A stretch of DNA of 64,000 bases, from NCBI RefSeq assembly GCF_001425385.1, contig NZ_LMQO01000003.1, positions 124,001 to 188,000 on the forward strand, in the 5' to 3' direction. The position numbers and the translations under genes are program-made. Origin of the DNA: Sphingomonas sp. Leaf407 (lineage in GTDB: Bacteria; Pseudomonadota; Alphaproteobacteria; Sphingomonadales; Sphingomonadaceae). Under the pieces are notes generated by a model. That model made no database searches, was not told where the DNA came from, and was given only the letters and a program-made list of their open reading frames with translations. This document shows positions 33,639 through 42,866 of the stretch, one piece after another; the stretch's first letter is position 1, and each line of letters starts with the position of its first letter.

Positions 33639-35728
33639 GCGGCACGGGCCAGCGGCGCGCGGATGCCGGCGCGGCTGTGCGCGGTCAGCGCATCGACGTC
33701 GAGGATCAGCGCGACCCGCCCGTCGCCGAGGATCGTCGCCCCCGAAACGCCGTCGATCGCCCGGTAATTCGCCTCGAGGCTTTTGACGACCACCTGCCGC
33801 TGGTCCTGGATCGAATCGACCAGCAGCGCCGCCTGTCCCTGATCCCCCTCGACCACGATCAGCACCGCCTGTGTCGCGTCGCGCTCTGCCCCGCCGATGT
33901 CCAGATGCCGCGCGACCGGCAGCACCGGCACATAGGCGCCGCGCACGTCGAGCAGCGCGGCGTCGGGACCGAACCGGTTGAGCATCGCCTCGGTCGGGCG
34001 CAGGCTCTCGACGATCGCGCCCAGCGGGATGACGAAGGTCTGGCTGCCGACCGTCACGATCATCCCGTCGAGTACCGCCAGCGTCAGCGGCAGGCTGAGC
34101 GAGAAGCTGGAGCCATGGCCCTCGCGCGACTGGATGCCGATCCGCCCGCCCAGCGCTTGGATGTTGCGGCGGACCACGTCCATTCCCACGCCGCGCCCGG
34201 AGATGTTGGACACGGCGGCGGCGGTCGAAAAGCCCGGTGCGAAGATCAGATTGTCGATCTCGTCGTCGCTCAGTGCGGCGTCGGGCAGGACGATGCCGCG
34301 CTCGATCGCCTTGGCCAGCACCGCTCGCCGGTCGATGCCGCGTCCATCGTCGGTGACGGTGATGACGATCCGCCCCGAATGATGCGCGGCCGACAGCCGC
34401 ACCAGCCCCTCGGCCGGCTTGCCGGCGGCGGTGCGCACGTCGGGCGTCTCCAGCCCATGGTCGACGGCATTGCGGATGAGGTGGGTCAGCGGCTCGCCGA
34501 TGCGTTCGACCACGGTCTTGTCGACCTCGGTCATCTCGCCCTCGACCTCCAGCCGGACGCGCTTGCCCGTTTCGCCCTCCAGCTCGCGGATGATGCGCGG
34601 CACGCGGCTGAACACCGTCTTCATCGGCTGCGCGCGGATCGCCATCGTCGATTCCTGCAACTCGCGCGTCAGATGTTCGAGGTCGCTCAGTTCCGATATG
34701 TCGCCCAGACGGTGTTCGGTCAGGCGCTGCGCCAGCATCGCCTGGGTAATCACCAGTTCGCCGACCAGATTGACCAGCCGGTCGAGCCGGTCGAGGTCGA
34801 CGCGGATCGTCTGACCGCCGGTCGCCACCGCCTTGGCCAGTGGTTCGTCGCTGACGACCGGCGGTGCGACCGCTTCCACGATGATGTCGGGTTCGGGGGT
34901 GGGCAGGGGTTCCGGATCGGCCAGCATCGCCAGCAGATCGTCGATGTCGGGATCGGCCGCCGCCACCGCCACCGCCGCCACCGCATCGGCGCGCGCCAGC
35001 GTCACCTCGCAGGCATCGACGAAATCGAACACCGCGCGGATGTCGTCCTCGTCCAGCGTGCCGGGCAACGCCACCTGCCAGCCGAGATACGGCGTCGCGG
35101 GATCGAGTTCAGCCAGTGCCGGCAGCGCCGACCGGTCGCAGGACAGGATCGTGCCGCCGAGCAGCGCCAGTTCGCGCAGCAGCAGCAGCGGTTCGGACCC
35201 ATGGTCGAACGCGCCGGGCGTCGGCCGGCAGGTGAGCGACCAGTCCGCCACGACCGGTTCGGCCGGGGCCACATCGTCCAGCATCGCCATCAGATCGTCG
35301 AACCCGTCGTCGAACGCGGGCGCCGTCGGGGCTGGAGCCGGAGCCGGCGCATCGCCCTTCGCCGCCGCCGTCAGCCGCGCGAGCATCGCCGCGTCGTCGG
35401 GCAGGCGGCCGCCGTCGCGGGCCACCGCCACATGATCGGCAAGCACATCGAACGCGCGCATCGTCAGGTCGAGCAGGTCCGGCCCCAGCGACAGCGTGCC
35501 GTTGCGGATCAGGTCGAGCAGCGTTTCATATTCATGGGTATAGGCTTGCAGCCGCTCATGGCCGAACGCCCCTGCGCCTCCCTTGATCGAATGGACGCAG
35601 CGGAACACGGCGTTGATCGTTTCGGGATCGCGGTCCCCCTCGCGCAGCAGGGCGAAGTTCGCCTCCATGCCGGCGAGTCCTTCGTCGCATTCCTGAAAGA
35701 AAATCTGCTGGATGGCGTCGAGATCCAC
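33635..35728 (-). CDS. cheA: Chemotaxis histidine kinase CheA
   Basis: CheA is the array-bound kinase that phosphorylates CheY and CheB. The 697-residue protein begins with an HPt domain (His46 in FRCVHSIKGGAGAFG). A low-complexity alanine/proline linker region with several DDLLAML-like acidic segments follows, then the dimerisation domain (GQTIRVDLDRLDRLVNLVGELVI), the ATPase (HLIRNAVDHGLETP, VTDDGRGIDR, SGRGVGMDVVRRNI), and a C-terminal CheW-like domain with TFVIPLGAIVESL. No obvious P2 fold can be assigned, but the region between about 130 and 310 is the right size. The start lies 13 bases after the STAS gene. Confidence 0.95.
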   Translation of the reverse strand: MDLDAIQQIFFQECDEGLAGMEANFALLREGDRDPETINAVFRCVHSIKGGAGAFGHERLQAYTHEYETLLDLIRNGTLSLGPDLLDLTMRAFDVLADHVAVARDGGRLPDDAAMLARLTAAAKGDAPAPAPAPTAPAFDDGFDDLMAMLDDVAPAEPVVADWSLTCRPTPGAFDHGSEPLLLLRELALLGGTILSCDRSALPALAELDPATPYLGWQVALPGTLDEDDIRAVFDFVDACEVTLARADAVAAVAVAAADPDIDDLLAMLADPEPLPTPEPDIIVEAVAPPVVSDEPLAKAVATGGQTIRVDLDRLDRLVNLVGELVITQAMLAQRLTEHRLGDISELSDLEHLTRELQESTMAIRAQPMKTVFSRVPRIIRELEGETGKRVRLEVEGEMTEVDKTVVERIGEPLTHLIRNAVDHGLETPDVRTAAGKPAEGLVRLSAAHHSGRIVITVTDDGRGIDRRAVLAKAIERGIVLPDAALSDDEIDNLIFAPGFSTAAAVSNISGRGVGMDVVRRNIQALGGRIGIQSREGHGSSFSLSLPLTLAVLDGMIVTVGSQTFVIPLGAIVESLRPTEAMLNRFGPDAALLDVRGAYVPVLPVARHLDIGGAERDATQAVLIVVEGDQGQAALLVDSIQDQRQVVVKSLEANYRAIDGVSGATILGDGRVALILDVDALTAHSRAGIRAPLARAA

Positions 35729-35741
35729 GGGCGCGCTCCGT

Positions 35742-36008
35742 TCAGGCGGCGAGAAGAGGGGAAAGACCGGCGAGCGCGGTCATGTCGGCCAGCGCGGGGC
35801 TGGGGGCGTCGATCGCGAACGCCACGCCGGCGGCCCGCGCCGCCGTTTCCGCCGCGATCAGCACCTGCAGACACGCCTGCCCGATCCGTTCGACCCCCGA
35901 TCCGTCGAGCAGCAGCGGTTCGCCCGCCGACAGGCGCTCCACGAGCAGGTCGCGCAGCGCCGGGGCGGCGGCGGTATCGAGCACGGCGGACAGGGGAAGG
36001 GGGGTCAT
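35742..36008 (-). CDS. STAS-domain protein of the chemotaxis operon
   Basis: This is a short STAS protein (88 residues) like anti-sigma factor antagonists: MTPLPLSAVLDTAAAPALRDLLVERLSAGEPLLLDGSGVERIG, then ACLQVLIAAETAARAAGVAFAI. The position of the usual phosphorylatable serine of SpoIIAA (in a DxSG pattern) is filled by DGSGVERIG followed by QACLQVL rather than the D-S-S/T-G-L core. Similar STAS genes start many alphaproteobacterial che operons between a receptor and cheA, with unknown function. It lies 23 bases after the receptor and 13 before cheA. Confidence 0.85.
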   Translation of the reverse strand: MTPLPLSAVLDTAAAPALRDLLVERLSAGEPLLLDGSGVERIGQACLQVLIAAETAARAAGVAFAIDAPSPALADMTALAGLSPLLAA

Positions 36009-36031
36009 GCGATGCTCCCGGATCGAGGCGA

Positions 36032-37462
36032 TCAGAATTCGGACCAGTCGTCACCGGCCACGGCGGCGCTGCCGATGCTGGTGGCGACGCTGCGGCGACG
36101 CGCGGTGCGGGCGATCTCGCGTCCCGCCTGCGCGGCGCGGGCCTGTAGCCGGTGGACGGCGGGCGCTTCCGGCGCGAGCGGTGCCCGATCGTCGAGTTTG
36201 AAGCGCGCTACCTGCACGGCCAGCGCATGGGCTTCTTCGGCAAGGCTGCGGGCGGCGGCGGTCGCTTCCTCGACCATCGCCGCATTCTGCTGCGTCACGC
36301 TGTCCATCGCGCCGACGGCGATGTTGACCTGTTGCAGCCCGTTCGCCTGATGCTCGGCGGCGGTGGCGATGGTCGCCACCAGCGTGCTGATCTCGCCGAT
36401 GCGGCCGATGATCCGTTGCAGCGCGTCGCCGGTTTCGCTGACCAGCGCGACTCCAGTCGCCACCTGATCCGACGAGGCGGTGATGCGCGCCTTCACGTCC
36501 TTGGCGGCGTCGGCCGATCGCTGCGCCAGCGCCCGCACTTCGGACGCGACGACTGCGAAACCGCGACCGGCATCGCCGGCGCGTGCCGCCTCGACCCCGG
36601 CGTTCAGCGCCAGCAGATTGGTCTGGAACGCGATGCCGTCGATCACGCTGATGATCGCGCCGATCTCGGACGAGGCACGCTCGATTCCCTGCATCGCCGC
36701 CACCGCCCGGCGCACGACGTCGCCCGACTGTTCGGCTTCGCTGCGGGTGTCGCGGACGACGCTGTTGGTGCGCACGGCTCCGGCGGCGGTTTCGCGCACC
36801 GTCGAGGTGATTTCCTCCATCGCGGCGGCGGTCTGTTCCAGGTTCGCGGCCTGTTGCTCGGTGCGCTGCGACAGGTCGTCGGAGGCTTGGCGGACGTCGT
36901 CGGCACCGTTGTTGATGCCATAGCTGGCGGAACTGACCGCACGCAGCATGTCGGCGATCGATTCCATCGCCGCGTTGAAATCGATGCGGAGCCGGTCATA
37001 ATCATTCGCGAATGGATCGATCACGCGGTGGGTGACATCGCCTGCCGCCAGCCGCGACAAGCCGTTGCCCAGCGCGGTGACGACCTGCTGCTGCGCGACG
37101 TTGGCGGCCCGAACCGCTTCGCCATGCGCCCGGAACACATCCATCGCTTGGGTCATCCGCCCGACGCAGTCGGTGTGGTCGGTGAACAGCACCGGCGAAT
37201 CGAGGTCGCCCGCGGCCATCCCCTCCATGCGGACCACGGTGGTGACATAGGGATCGCAGACCAGCCGCTTGGCGGTCAGCATCACGACGGCGACCGCCGT
37301 CAGCGCGGCCAGCGCGATCCCGATCAGCACGCCCGGCGGATCGTCGCGCGACATCGCGATCCACGTCGTCCCGACCGGCACGGCGGCCAGCCCGACCATG
37401 ACGACCAGCATCAGGTCGAACTTGCGACGGATCGGTGCCGTCGCCCGAAACCAGTGAAGCAT
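36032..37462 (-). CDS. Methyl-accepting chemotaxis protein lacking a large periplasmic domain
   Basis: This chemoreceptor (476 residues from ATG 37462, with a GGGGGA site upstream) is probably the first gene of the che operon. Two close hydrophobic segments near residues 18-37 and 42-61 leave only a very short periplasmic loop, so it may sense inside the cytoplasm or membrane. A HAMP-like region (RLVCDPYVTTVVRMEGMAAGDLDSPV) leads into the signalling domain with [38 protein letters not shown]. The end GDDWSEF is another W-x-x-F tail. A longer start at 37480 lacks a ribosome site. Confidence 0.9.
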   Translation of the reverse strand: MLHWFRATAPIRRKFDLMLVVMVGLAAVPVGTTWIAMSRDDPPGVLIGIALAALTAVAVVMLTAKRLVCDPYVTTVVRMEGMAAGDLDSPVLFTDHTDCVGRMTQAMDVFRAHGEAVRAANVAQQQVVTALGNGLSRLAAGDVTHRVIDPFANDYDRLRIDFNAAMESIADMLRAVSSASYGINNGADDVRQASDDLSQRTEQQAANLEQTAAAMEEITSTVRETAAGAVRTNSVVRDTRSEAEQSGDVVRRAVAAMQGIERASSEIGAIISVIDGIAFQTNLLALNAGVEAARAGDAGRGFAVVASEVRALAQRSADAAKDVKARITASSDQVATGVALVSETGDALQRIIGRIGEISTLVATIATAAEHQANGLQQVNIAVGAMDSVTQQNAAMVEEATAAARSLAEEAHALAVQVARFKLDDRAPLAPEAPAVHRLQARAAQAGREIARTARRRSVATSIGSAAVAGDDWSEF

Positions 37463-37629
37463 CCTTCCATTCCCCCGCATCGGTCGCGCCGTGTTGCGCG
37501 TTGATGCTGATTAGGACGGCGCGGGATAAATACCGGTTAACGCAAACCGGATGGTATACCCGCCAAAGGTATGAACCAGTGGATCGGTGCGGAGCGGACC
37601 AATCGGCGTCCGGTCGGCGGAATCAGATG

Positions 37630-38910
37630 CTATCGCGCAGGCAGCACCGGCCTGGTTTCGCGCAGGCCGATCAGCACCGGCGCGACCGCCAGCGCCACCA
37701 CTGCGATCATGATGCCCGGGACCATCGGCCATCCGGTCCGCTCCAGCAGCAATTGCGACACGAGCGGGGCCAGACCGCCGAACAGTGCGGTCGCGGCGGT
37801 CGCACCTAGCGCGAGGCCGCTGAGGCGACCTTCGCCGGGGAATTGTTCGGCGGTCGCCACCGCGCCGACCGCGCTCATCGCCCCGCCCAGTGCCGCGAGC
37901 ACCAGCGCGCCGCCGAGCGCCAGCACCGGCCCGCCGCTCGCCATCACCGCGAACATCGTGGCGGGCAGCAGCGCGGCGGCGGCGCAGATGCCCAGCAGCA
38001 CCGGCTTGCGCCCGATCCGGTCGGACAGGACGCCGACGAACGGCGTCACCGCGATCACCATCACCGCCGCGGCGGTCGACAGCCACAGCGCCGCGCCTTC
38101 GCCCATCGCGCCGACGCTGGTCAGAAAGGCGGGAACATAGACGATGCCGACATAATAGGTGATCGACCCCAGCGCCGAGATCGCGAAGCCGCGCAGGATG
38201 GCGGGGCGGTGGTGCGTCAGCACCTGTCGCAGCGGCGCATCGGGAATGGTACCGGCCGCGCGTTGCTGTTCGAACTCGGGTGATTCCTGCAACGTCGACC
38301 GGGCGAGCGCGACCGCGCCGGCCAGCCCCGCGCCGAGGAAGAACGGGATGCGCCAGCCCCATGCCGCCAGCGCCTCGGCACTCATCAGGCTGACCGTCGC
38401 CGCCGACACGCCGACCGCGAGCAGACCGCCGACCTCGCTCGCCGCCGAGGCGGACGAGGTGACGAGTCCGCGCCGGTCGGGGGCGGCCCCCTCGAACAGA
38501 TAGGCGACGACCCCGGTATATTCGCCACCGACCGAGAAGGCCATGACACAGCGCAGCGCCAGCAACAGCCATCCCGCCGCCGGGCCGATCGTCTCGCGGG
38601 TGGGGAGCAGCGCGATGCCGAGCATCGCCACCGTCATCAGCGCCATCGACGCCAGCATCATCGCGCGGCGGCCGTGCCGGTCGCCGATCCGCCCGAACAC
38701 GATCGCACCCAGCGGCCGCATCAGATAGGCGACGGCGAACCCGCCCAGCGTCAGCGCGAGCGACGCGGTGCCCCCGCCATAGAAAACGCGCGACAGCACC
38801 GTCGCGAGGTAGAGGTACAGCGTGAAATCATACCATTCGACCACGGTCGAAAAGGCGGCGATCGCCATCGAACGGCGCGGGATGCCATGGGTGGTCGACC
38901 GGCGGGACAT
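37630..38910 (-). CDS. MHS-family major facilitator transporter
   Basis: This is a 12-helix secondary transporter of 426 residues from the metabolite:H+ symporter group (KgtP, ProP, ShiA). Typical signatures are STVVEWYDFTLYLYLATVL at helix 1, FGRIGDRHGRRAMMLASM in the loop between helices 2 and 3, FSVGGEYTGVVAYLFEGAAPDRRGLVTS, and GVLSDRIGRKPVLL in the second half. The substrate is unknown; organic acids, osmolytes and small polar metabolites are common. It is divergent from the TonB receptor at 39087 with 176 bases between, suggesting shared control and perhaps inner-membrane uptake of a product of that locus. ATG at 38910 fits the family start. Confidence 0.88.
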   Translation of the reverse strand: MSRRSTTHGIPRRSMAIAAFSTVVEWYDFTLYLYLATVLSRVFYGGGTASLALTLGGFAVAYLMRPLGAIVFGRIGDRHGRRAMMLASMALMTVAMLGIALLPTRETIGPAAGWLLLALRCVMAFSVGGEYTGVVAYLFEGAAPDRRGLVTSSASAASEVGGLLAVGVSAATVSLMSAEALAAWGWRIPFFLGAGLAGAVALARSTLQESPEFEQQRAAGTIPDAPLRQVLTHHRPAILRGFAISALGSITYYVGIVYVPAFLTSVGAMGEGAALWLSTAAAVMVIAVTPFVGVLSDRIGRKPVLLGICAAAALLPATMFAVMASGGPVLALGGALVLAALGGAMSAVGAVATAEQFPGEGRLSGLALGATAATALFGGLAPLVSQLLLERTGWPMVPGIMIAVVALAVAPVLIGLRETRPVLPAR

Positions 38911-38981
38911 GGCGGCTTCTCCAATGCGCCCGTGCCCCATGCGGCGATCATCCCTTCGATGCAAGTCGCGCCGGCCGGCGG

Positions 38982-38998
38982 ACAATTCGTAAAATTGT
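38982..38998. promoter_or_regulatory. Palindrome in the MFS / TonB-receptor divergent region
   Basis: ACAATT-CGTAA-AATTGT is a perfect 6-5-6 inverted repeat in the AT-rich centre of the 176-base divergent region, 88 bases before the receptor start and 71 from the transporter start. It is a plausible operator or promoter element, but no regulator gene is adjacent. Confidence 0.4.
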
Positions 38999-39086
38999 AA
39001 TCGTAATTGCGCCGGTTTGTCATCCTGTCCTCCTACCCGCCGCCGCCTGACGTCGCGCGGTTCGCGCGAGGGGGAGATTTCCGACC

Positions 39087-41726
39087 ATGAAGACCATGTC
39101 CCGCGCGCTTGGCGCGACCTTGCCGTTCACGCTCGCCGCGCTGGCGGTGGCCGTACCGGCGCATGCGCAACAGGCGACCGAGGCCGCCACCGCCGATCAG
39201 GAGGGCGACGATATTGTCGTCACCGGCTCCTACGCCCGCAGCCTCGCCACCGCGACGCAGACCAAGCGGCAGGCGGCGTATGGCGTCGATTCGATCGCCT
39301 CGACCGACATCGGCAAATTCCCCGCGCAGAATGTCGCCGAGGCGCTGCAACTCGTCAGCGGCGTCGCGATCACCCGTCCGCGCGGCGAAGGGCTGTATGT
39401 CAGCGTGCGGGGGCTGGGGCCGCAGTTTCAGAACACGTTGTTGAACGGCCGGTCGGTCGCGCTGAACGACCTGATCGAGAATGGCGGCGCGCAGGGCCGC
39501 TCGTTCCGCTTCGAGATGCTGCCCGCCGAGTTCGTCGCGCGGATCGATGTGGTCAAGACACCGACCGCCGACATGACCGAAGGCGCGCTGGGTGGCAACA
39601 TTGACGTCGCGACCTTCCGCCCGCTCGACATCGGCAACAAGACCACGCTGAACCTGCGCGGCACCTATACCGGGCAGACGCACCGCGTCCGCCCCAATGC
39701 CACGGTGCTGCACAGCGCGACCACCGCCGACGGCAGTTTCGGCGTGCTGGCGGGCGTGCAATACTGGGGCAAGGAAGTGCGCAACGACCGCTTCCTGAAC
39801 TTCGGCTGGAACCTCAACCGGTTCAGTGGCGTGCTGGGCAACGGCTTCTACACGCCGACCCGCACCCGCCCGACGATCGAAACCGAGAAGCGCGACCGCG
39901 TGTCGGGGATCGTCTCCGCGCAGTGGCGGCCGGGCGCCGACCTCGAGACCACGCTCGACGTGATCGCGACGCGGCTGGACGTCGCCTATGACGAATATGG
40001 CATCGACATCTATCCCGACGACACCAGTGTCGCCGGCCATCGTCCGGTGCTGGTCGCCGGATCGCAGAAGATCGAGGGCAATACCGTCGCCGCCGCGACG
40101 ATCAACGACGTGCGCTTCATGGCGTCGCGCGAATACAGCCTCAACCGCCACGACCTGCTGACCATCGGGTTGAAGCAGGCGTGGACCCCGGATCGCTGGC
40201 ATGTGTCGGCCACCGCCAACTGGTCGGCGGCGCACAGCTTCCACCCCAGCTTCCGCGAGGGCACGGTGCGCAGCCGCGCGATGTTCTTCGCGCCGTTCAG
40301 CTACGACGCCTCGAGCGGGTACAAGGTGCTGCCGACGATCACCACGACGCGCAGCCTGACCGATCCGACCAATTTCGTCGTGCAGACGTTCAACATCGCG
40401 CCCAAGGACAGCAAGGACTGGGACGCCTATACCCGTATCGACGTCGCCCGCGACTTCGACGGGTTCGTCACCAAGCTGGCGGCGGGCGGCGAATATCACT
40501 GGCGCAAGCGCGACTATTTCCGCCGCGACTTCAACATCAACACGCTGACCGGCCAGCCGGTATCGGCGCTCGGCAACGGCGCGCTGCTGCCGCTGCCCTA
40601 TGACGATTTCCTGAAGGACGTCGACGGCGACACGCCGCGTAACTGGCTGGTGCCCGACACCGGCACGTTCTTCGACCGGCTGTTCACCCCGGCCATCGCC
40701 GCCGCGCCGCTGACGGCGGGCGACCTGCGATCGTCGTTCGTGACGCGCGAGAAGATCACGGCGGGCTATATCCGCGCCGACTATGGCTTCCCGATCGGCG
40801 ACGTCGCCGTCACCGGCAATATCGGCGCGCGCTATGTCCATACCGATCAGGTCGCGAACGGCACGCTGACGCTGGGGTCCACGCCGCGCGCGGTCAGCTT
40901 CCCCAGGACGTTCGACAACATCCTGCCGAGCGCCAACCTGCGCGCGGAAATCACGCCCACGCTGGTCGGCCGTCTGGCCGCCAGCCGGGTGCTGACCCGC
41001 CCCAACGTCACCGACAGCGCGCCGCGCATCACCGTGTCGACCGACGCCCCGACCGCCAGCGGCGGCAACCCCGAACTGAAGCCGTTCCTCGCGACGCAGT
41101 TCGACGGATCGCTCGAATGGTATTTCGCCCCCACCGGCGCGCTGACCGGCGCGGTGTTCTACAAGGCGATGGACGATTACATCACCGCGCAGAACGTCAA
41201 CATCGACATTCCCGGCCGCGGCACCGTGCTGCTCAGCACACAGGTCAACGGCGGCGATGCCAAGGTGTACGGCTTGGAAGCGGCCTATAATCAGGTCTTC
41301 ACCTTCCTTCCCGCGCCGTTCGACGGGCTGGGCGTGCAGGCGTCCTATACCCACACCTCGGTCAAGGCGAACTATACGGCGGGCGCGCGCGCGATCGTCG
41401 ACCAGTTGATCGGCCTGTCGAAGAACAGCTTCAACCTCGTCGGCTTCTACGACAAGGGGCCGGTGTCGACCCGGCTGTCCTATGTCTGGCGCGACGCCTA
41501 TCTGGCGGGCACCGGCAGCACGACGCAGGCACCCAATTATGTCGCGCCGTTCGGGTCGCTCGACGGCAACTTCTCGTACCGGCTGACGCCGCGTATCTTG
41601 GCGAGCATCGAGGCGATCAACATCGCCGGCGCGCGCGTGTACAGCTATCAGGACAGCAAGCTGCGGTTCGGCGAGATCAACTATTACGGGCGCACATTGC
41701 TGTTCGGCGTGCGGGCGGAGTTCTGA
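39087..41726 (+). CDS. TonB-dependent receptor coupled to a PI-PLC-like enzyme
   Basis: This outer-membrane receptor of 879 residues belongs to the Xanthomonas/Caulobacter type. Signal peptide: LPFTLAALAVAVPAHAQ. The plug has GDDIVVTGSYARSLATATQTKRQA, then IGKFPAQNVAEALQLVSGVAITRPRGEGLYVSVRGLGPQFQNTLLNGR and IDVVKTPTADMTEGALGGNIDVAT, strong marks of this subgroup. The barrel ends LRFGEINYYGRTLLFGVRAEF with a terminal Phe. Its stop overlaps the phospholipase start (TGATG), so receptor and enzyme are made together, implying that the transported compound is a substrate or product of that enzyme, for example an inositol phosphate or glycerophosphoinositol. Confidence 0.92.
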   Translation: MKTMSRALGATLPFTLAALAVAVPAHAQQATEAATADQEGDDIVVTGSYARSLATATQTKRQAAYGVDSIASTDIGKFPAQNVAEALQLVSGVAITRPRGEGLYVSVRGLGPQFQNTLLNGRSVALNDLIENGGAQGRSFRFEMLPAEFVARIDVVKTPTADMTEGALGGNIDVATFRPLDIGNKTTLNLRGTYTGQTHRVRPNATVLHSATTADGSFGVLAGVQYWGKEVRNDRFLNFGWNLNRFSGVLGNGFYTPTRTRPTIETEKRDRVSGIVSAQWRPGADLETTLDVIATRLDVAYDEYGIDIYPDDTSVAGHRPVLVAGSQKIEGNTVAAATINDVRFMASREYSLNRHDLLTIGLKQAWTPDRWHVSATANWSAAHSFHPSFREGTVRSRAMFFAPFSYDASSGYKVLPTITTTRSLTDPTNFVVQTFNIAPKDSKDWDAYTRIDVARDFDGFVTKLAAGGEYHWRKRDYFRRDFNINTLTGQPVSALGNGALLPLPYDDFLKDVDGDTPRNWLVPDTGTFFDRLFTPAIAAAPLTAGDLRSSFVTREKITAGYIRADYGFPIGDVAVTGNIGARYVHTDQVANGTLTLGSTPRAVSFPRTFDNILPSANLRAEITPTLVGRLAASRVLTRPNVTDSAPRITVSTDAPTASGGNPELKPFLATQFDGSLEWYFAPTGALTGAVFYKAMDDYITAQNVNIDIPGRGTVLLSTQVNGGDAKVYGLEAAYNQVFTFLPAPFDGLGVQASYTHTSVKANYTAGARAIVDQLIGLSKNSFNLVGFYDKGPVSTRLSYVWRDAYLAGTGSTTQAPNYVAPFGSLDGNFSYRLTPRILASIEAINIAGARVYSYQDSKLRFGEINYYGRTLLFGVRAEF

Positions 41727-42823
41727 TGCGCAAACTTCTGTTTCCGGTGTTGATGGGGGCGGCCGTCGCGGCCGCGCCCGCACCCCGTCCCACGATGGCC
41801 GATGTGCAGGTCGTCGGGTCGCACAACAGCTTCAAGGCGCGCATTCCGGCGTCGGTGCTGCGGACGATCCGCGCGCGCGACGCACGGATGGCCGATGCGC
41901 TCGATTATTATCATCCCTCGCTCACCGCGCAGCTCGACCGGGGCGTGCGGCAGTTGGAGATCGACATCTTCGCCGATCCGAAGGGTGGCCGCTATGCCGA
42001 TCCCAAGGGTGAGGTGATCGCCCGCGCCGCCGGCGAGACGACCGGCTTCGACCGCGTGGCGATGCTGCGGCCGGGGTACAAGGTGTTCCACATCCCCGAC
42101 GTCGATTACCTGAGCACCTGCCCGACGCTGGCCGGGTGTCTGGGCGAAGTGGCGGCATGGTCGCGCCGTCATCCGCGCCACCTGCCGATCATGCTGACGA
42201 TCAACGCCGCCGACACGCCGTCGACCCGGCCGGAAATCGCCGCGCCGCTGCCGCTCGACGATGCGGCGCTGCTGGATGCGCTCGACGGCGAGATTCGCGC
42301 GGCGCTGGGCACGCGGTTGCTCACGCCCGACATGGTGCGCGGGGATGCGGCAACCTTGGCCGAAGCGGTGCGAACGCGCGGCTGGCCCTCGCTGGAGGCG
42401 GCACGCGGCAAGATTTACGTGCTGTTCGACGTCCGCACCGCGGTGTCCGACGTCTATCGTGCGGGTCATCGCTCGCTGAATGGCCGGGCGATGTTCGGCT
42501 GGTATCCGGCGGGTGATGCGGAAAGCGCGGTGCAGATCGTGCAGGACCCGCTGGTCGACGGCGCGCGCATCCGCGACTGGGTAAGGGCCGGGGTGATCGT
42601 GCGCACGCGGACCGATGCGAACACCGTGGAAGCGCGGGCGAACGATCATGCCAAGGCGAATGCGGCGGCGGCGAGCGGCGCGCAGGCGATCAGCACCGAC
42701 TATTATCCCGGCGCACCCGATCCGCTGGGGCTGCGCTTCACCGTGACATTGCCCGGCGGCGCGATGGCGCGGTGCAATACGGTACGGGTCAGCGGGTGCC
42801 GCGCCAGGGACATCCGCGAGTAA
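41726..42823 (+). CDS. Secreted Ca2+-dependent phosphoinositide phospholipase C-like protein (PI-PLC-C1)
   Basis: The protein has 365 residues in the PLC-like phosphodiesterase TIM-barrel superfamily, with a signal peptide (MRKLLFPVLMGAAVAAAPA). The first catalytic histidine is His33 in VQVVGSHNSFK; LDRGVRQLEIDIFADPKGG carries the metal-binding acidic residues; the second histidine is His122 in KVFHIPDVDYLS. QIVQDPLVDGARIRDWVRAGVIVRTRTDAN near the C-terminus is also typical of the PF16670-type bacterial enzymes. It would cleave phosphoinositides, or related phosphodiesters, outside the cytoplasm. Two cysteine pairs may form disulfides. It shares TGATG with the receptor upstream, and a hairpin terminator follows. 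Substrate is not established. Confidence 0.85.
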   Translation: MRKLLFPVLMGAAVAAAPAPRPTMADVQVVGSHNSFKARIPASVLRTIRARDARMADALDYYHPSLTAQLDRGVRQLEIDIFADPKGGRYADPKGEVIARAAGETTGFDRVAMLRPGYKVFHIPDVDYLSTCPTLAGCLGEVAAWSRRHPRHLPIMLTINAADTPSTRPEIAAPLPLDDAALLDALDGEIRAALGTRLLTPDMVRGDAATLAEAVRTRGWPSLEAARGKIYVLFDVRTAVSDVYRAGHRSLNGRAMFGWYPAGDAESAVQIVQDPLVDGARIRDWVRAGVIVRTRTDANTVEARANDHAKANAAAASGAQAISTDYYPGAPDPLGLRFTVTLPGGAMARCNTVRVSGCRARDIRE

Positions 42824-42830
42824 TCAGCAT

Positions 42831-42859
42831 CCGCCGTACCCGTAAACCGGGTACGGCGG
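42831..42859. terminator. Bidirectional stem-loop between convergent genes
   Basis: A 12-bp perfect stem (CCGCCGTACCCG and complement) with a 5-base loop lies between the phospholipase stop (42823) and the receptor stop (42867). It probably ends transcription from both sides; there is no long U-run. Confidence 0.75.
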
Positions 42860-42866
42860 CCCTCGC

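Noticed and set aside
33338..36148. Long plus-strand open frame opposite cheA and cheR
   Set aside because: Antisense shadow of genuine chemotaxis genes, with no domain or ribosome site.
37540..37570. Octamer palindrome GGTATACC upstream of the chemoreceptor at 36032
   Set aside because: Too short and isolated to call an operator, with no second copy at a useful spacing.
39010..39030. GCCGGTTTGTCAT near the receptor at 39087 as another LacI site
   Set aside because: It lacks the TGMCACCG core and the central CG spacing shared by the four accepted sites.
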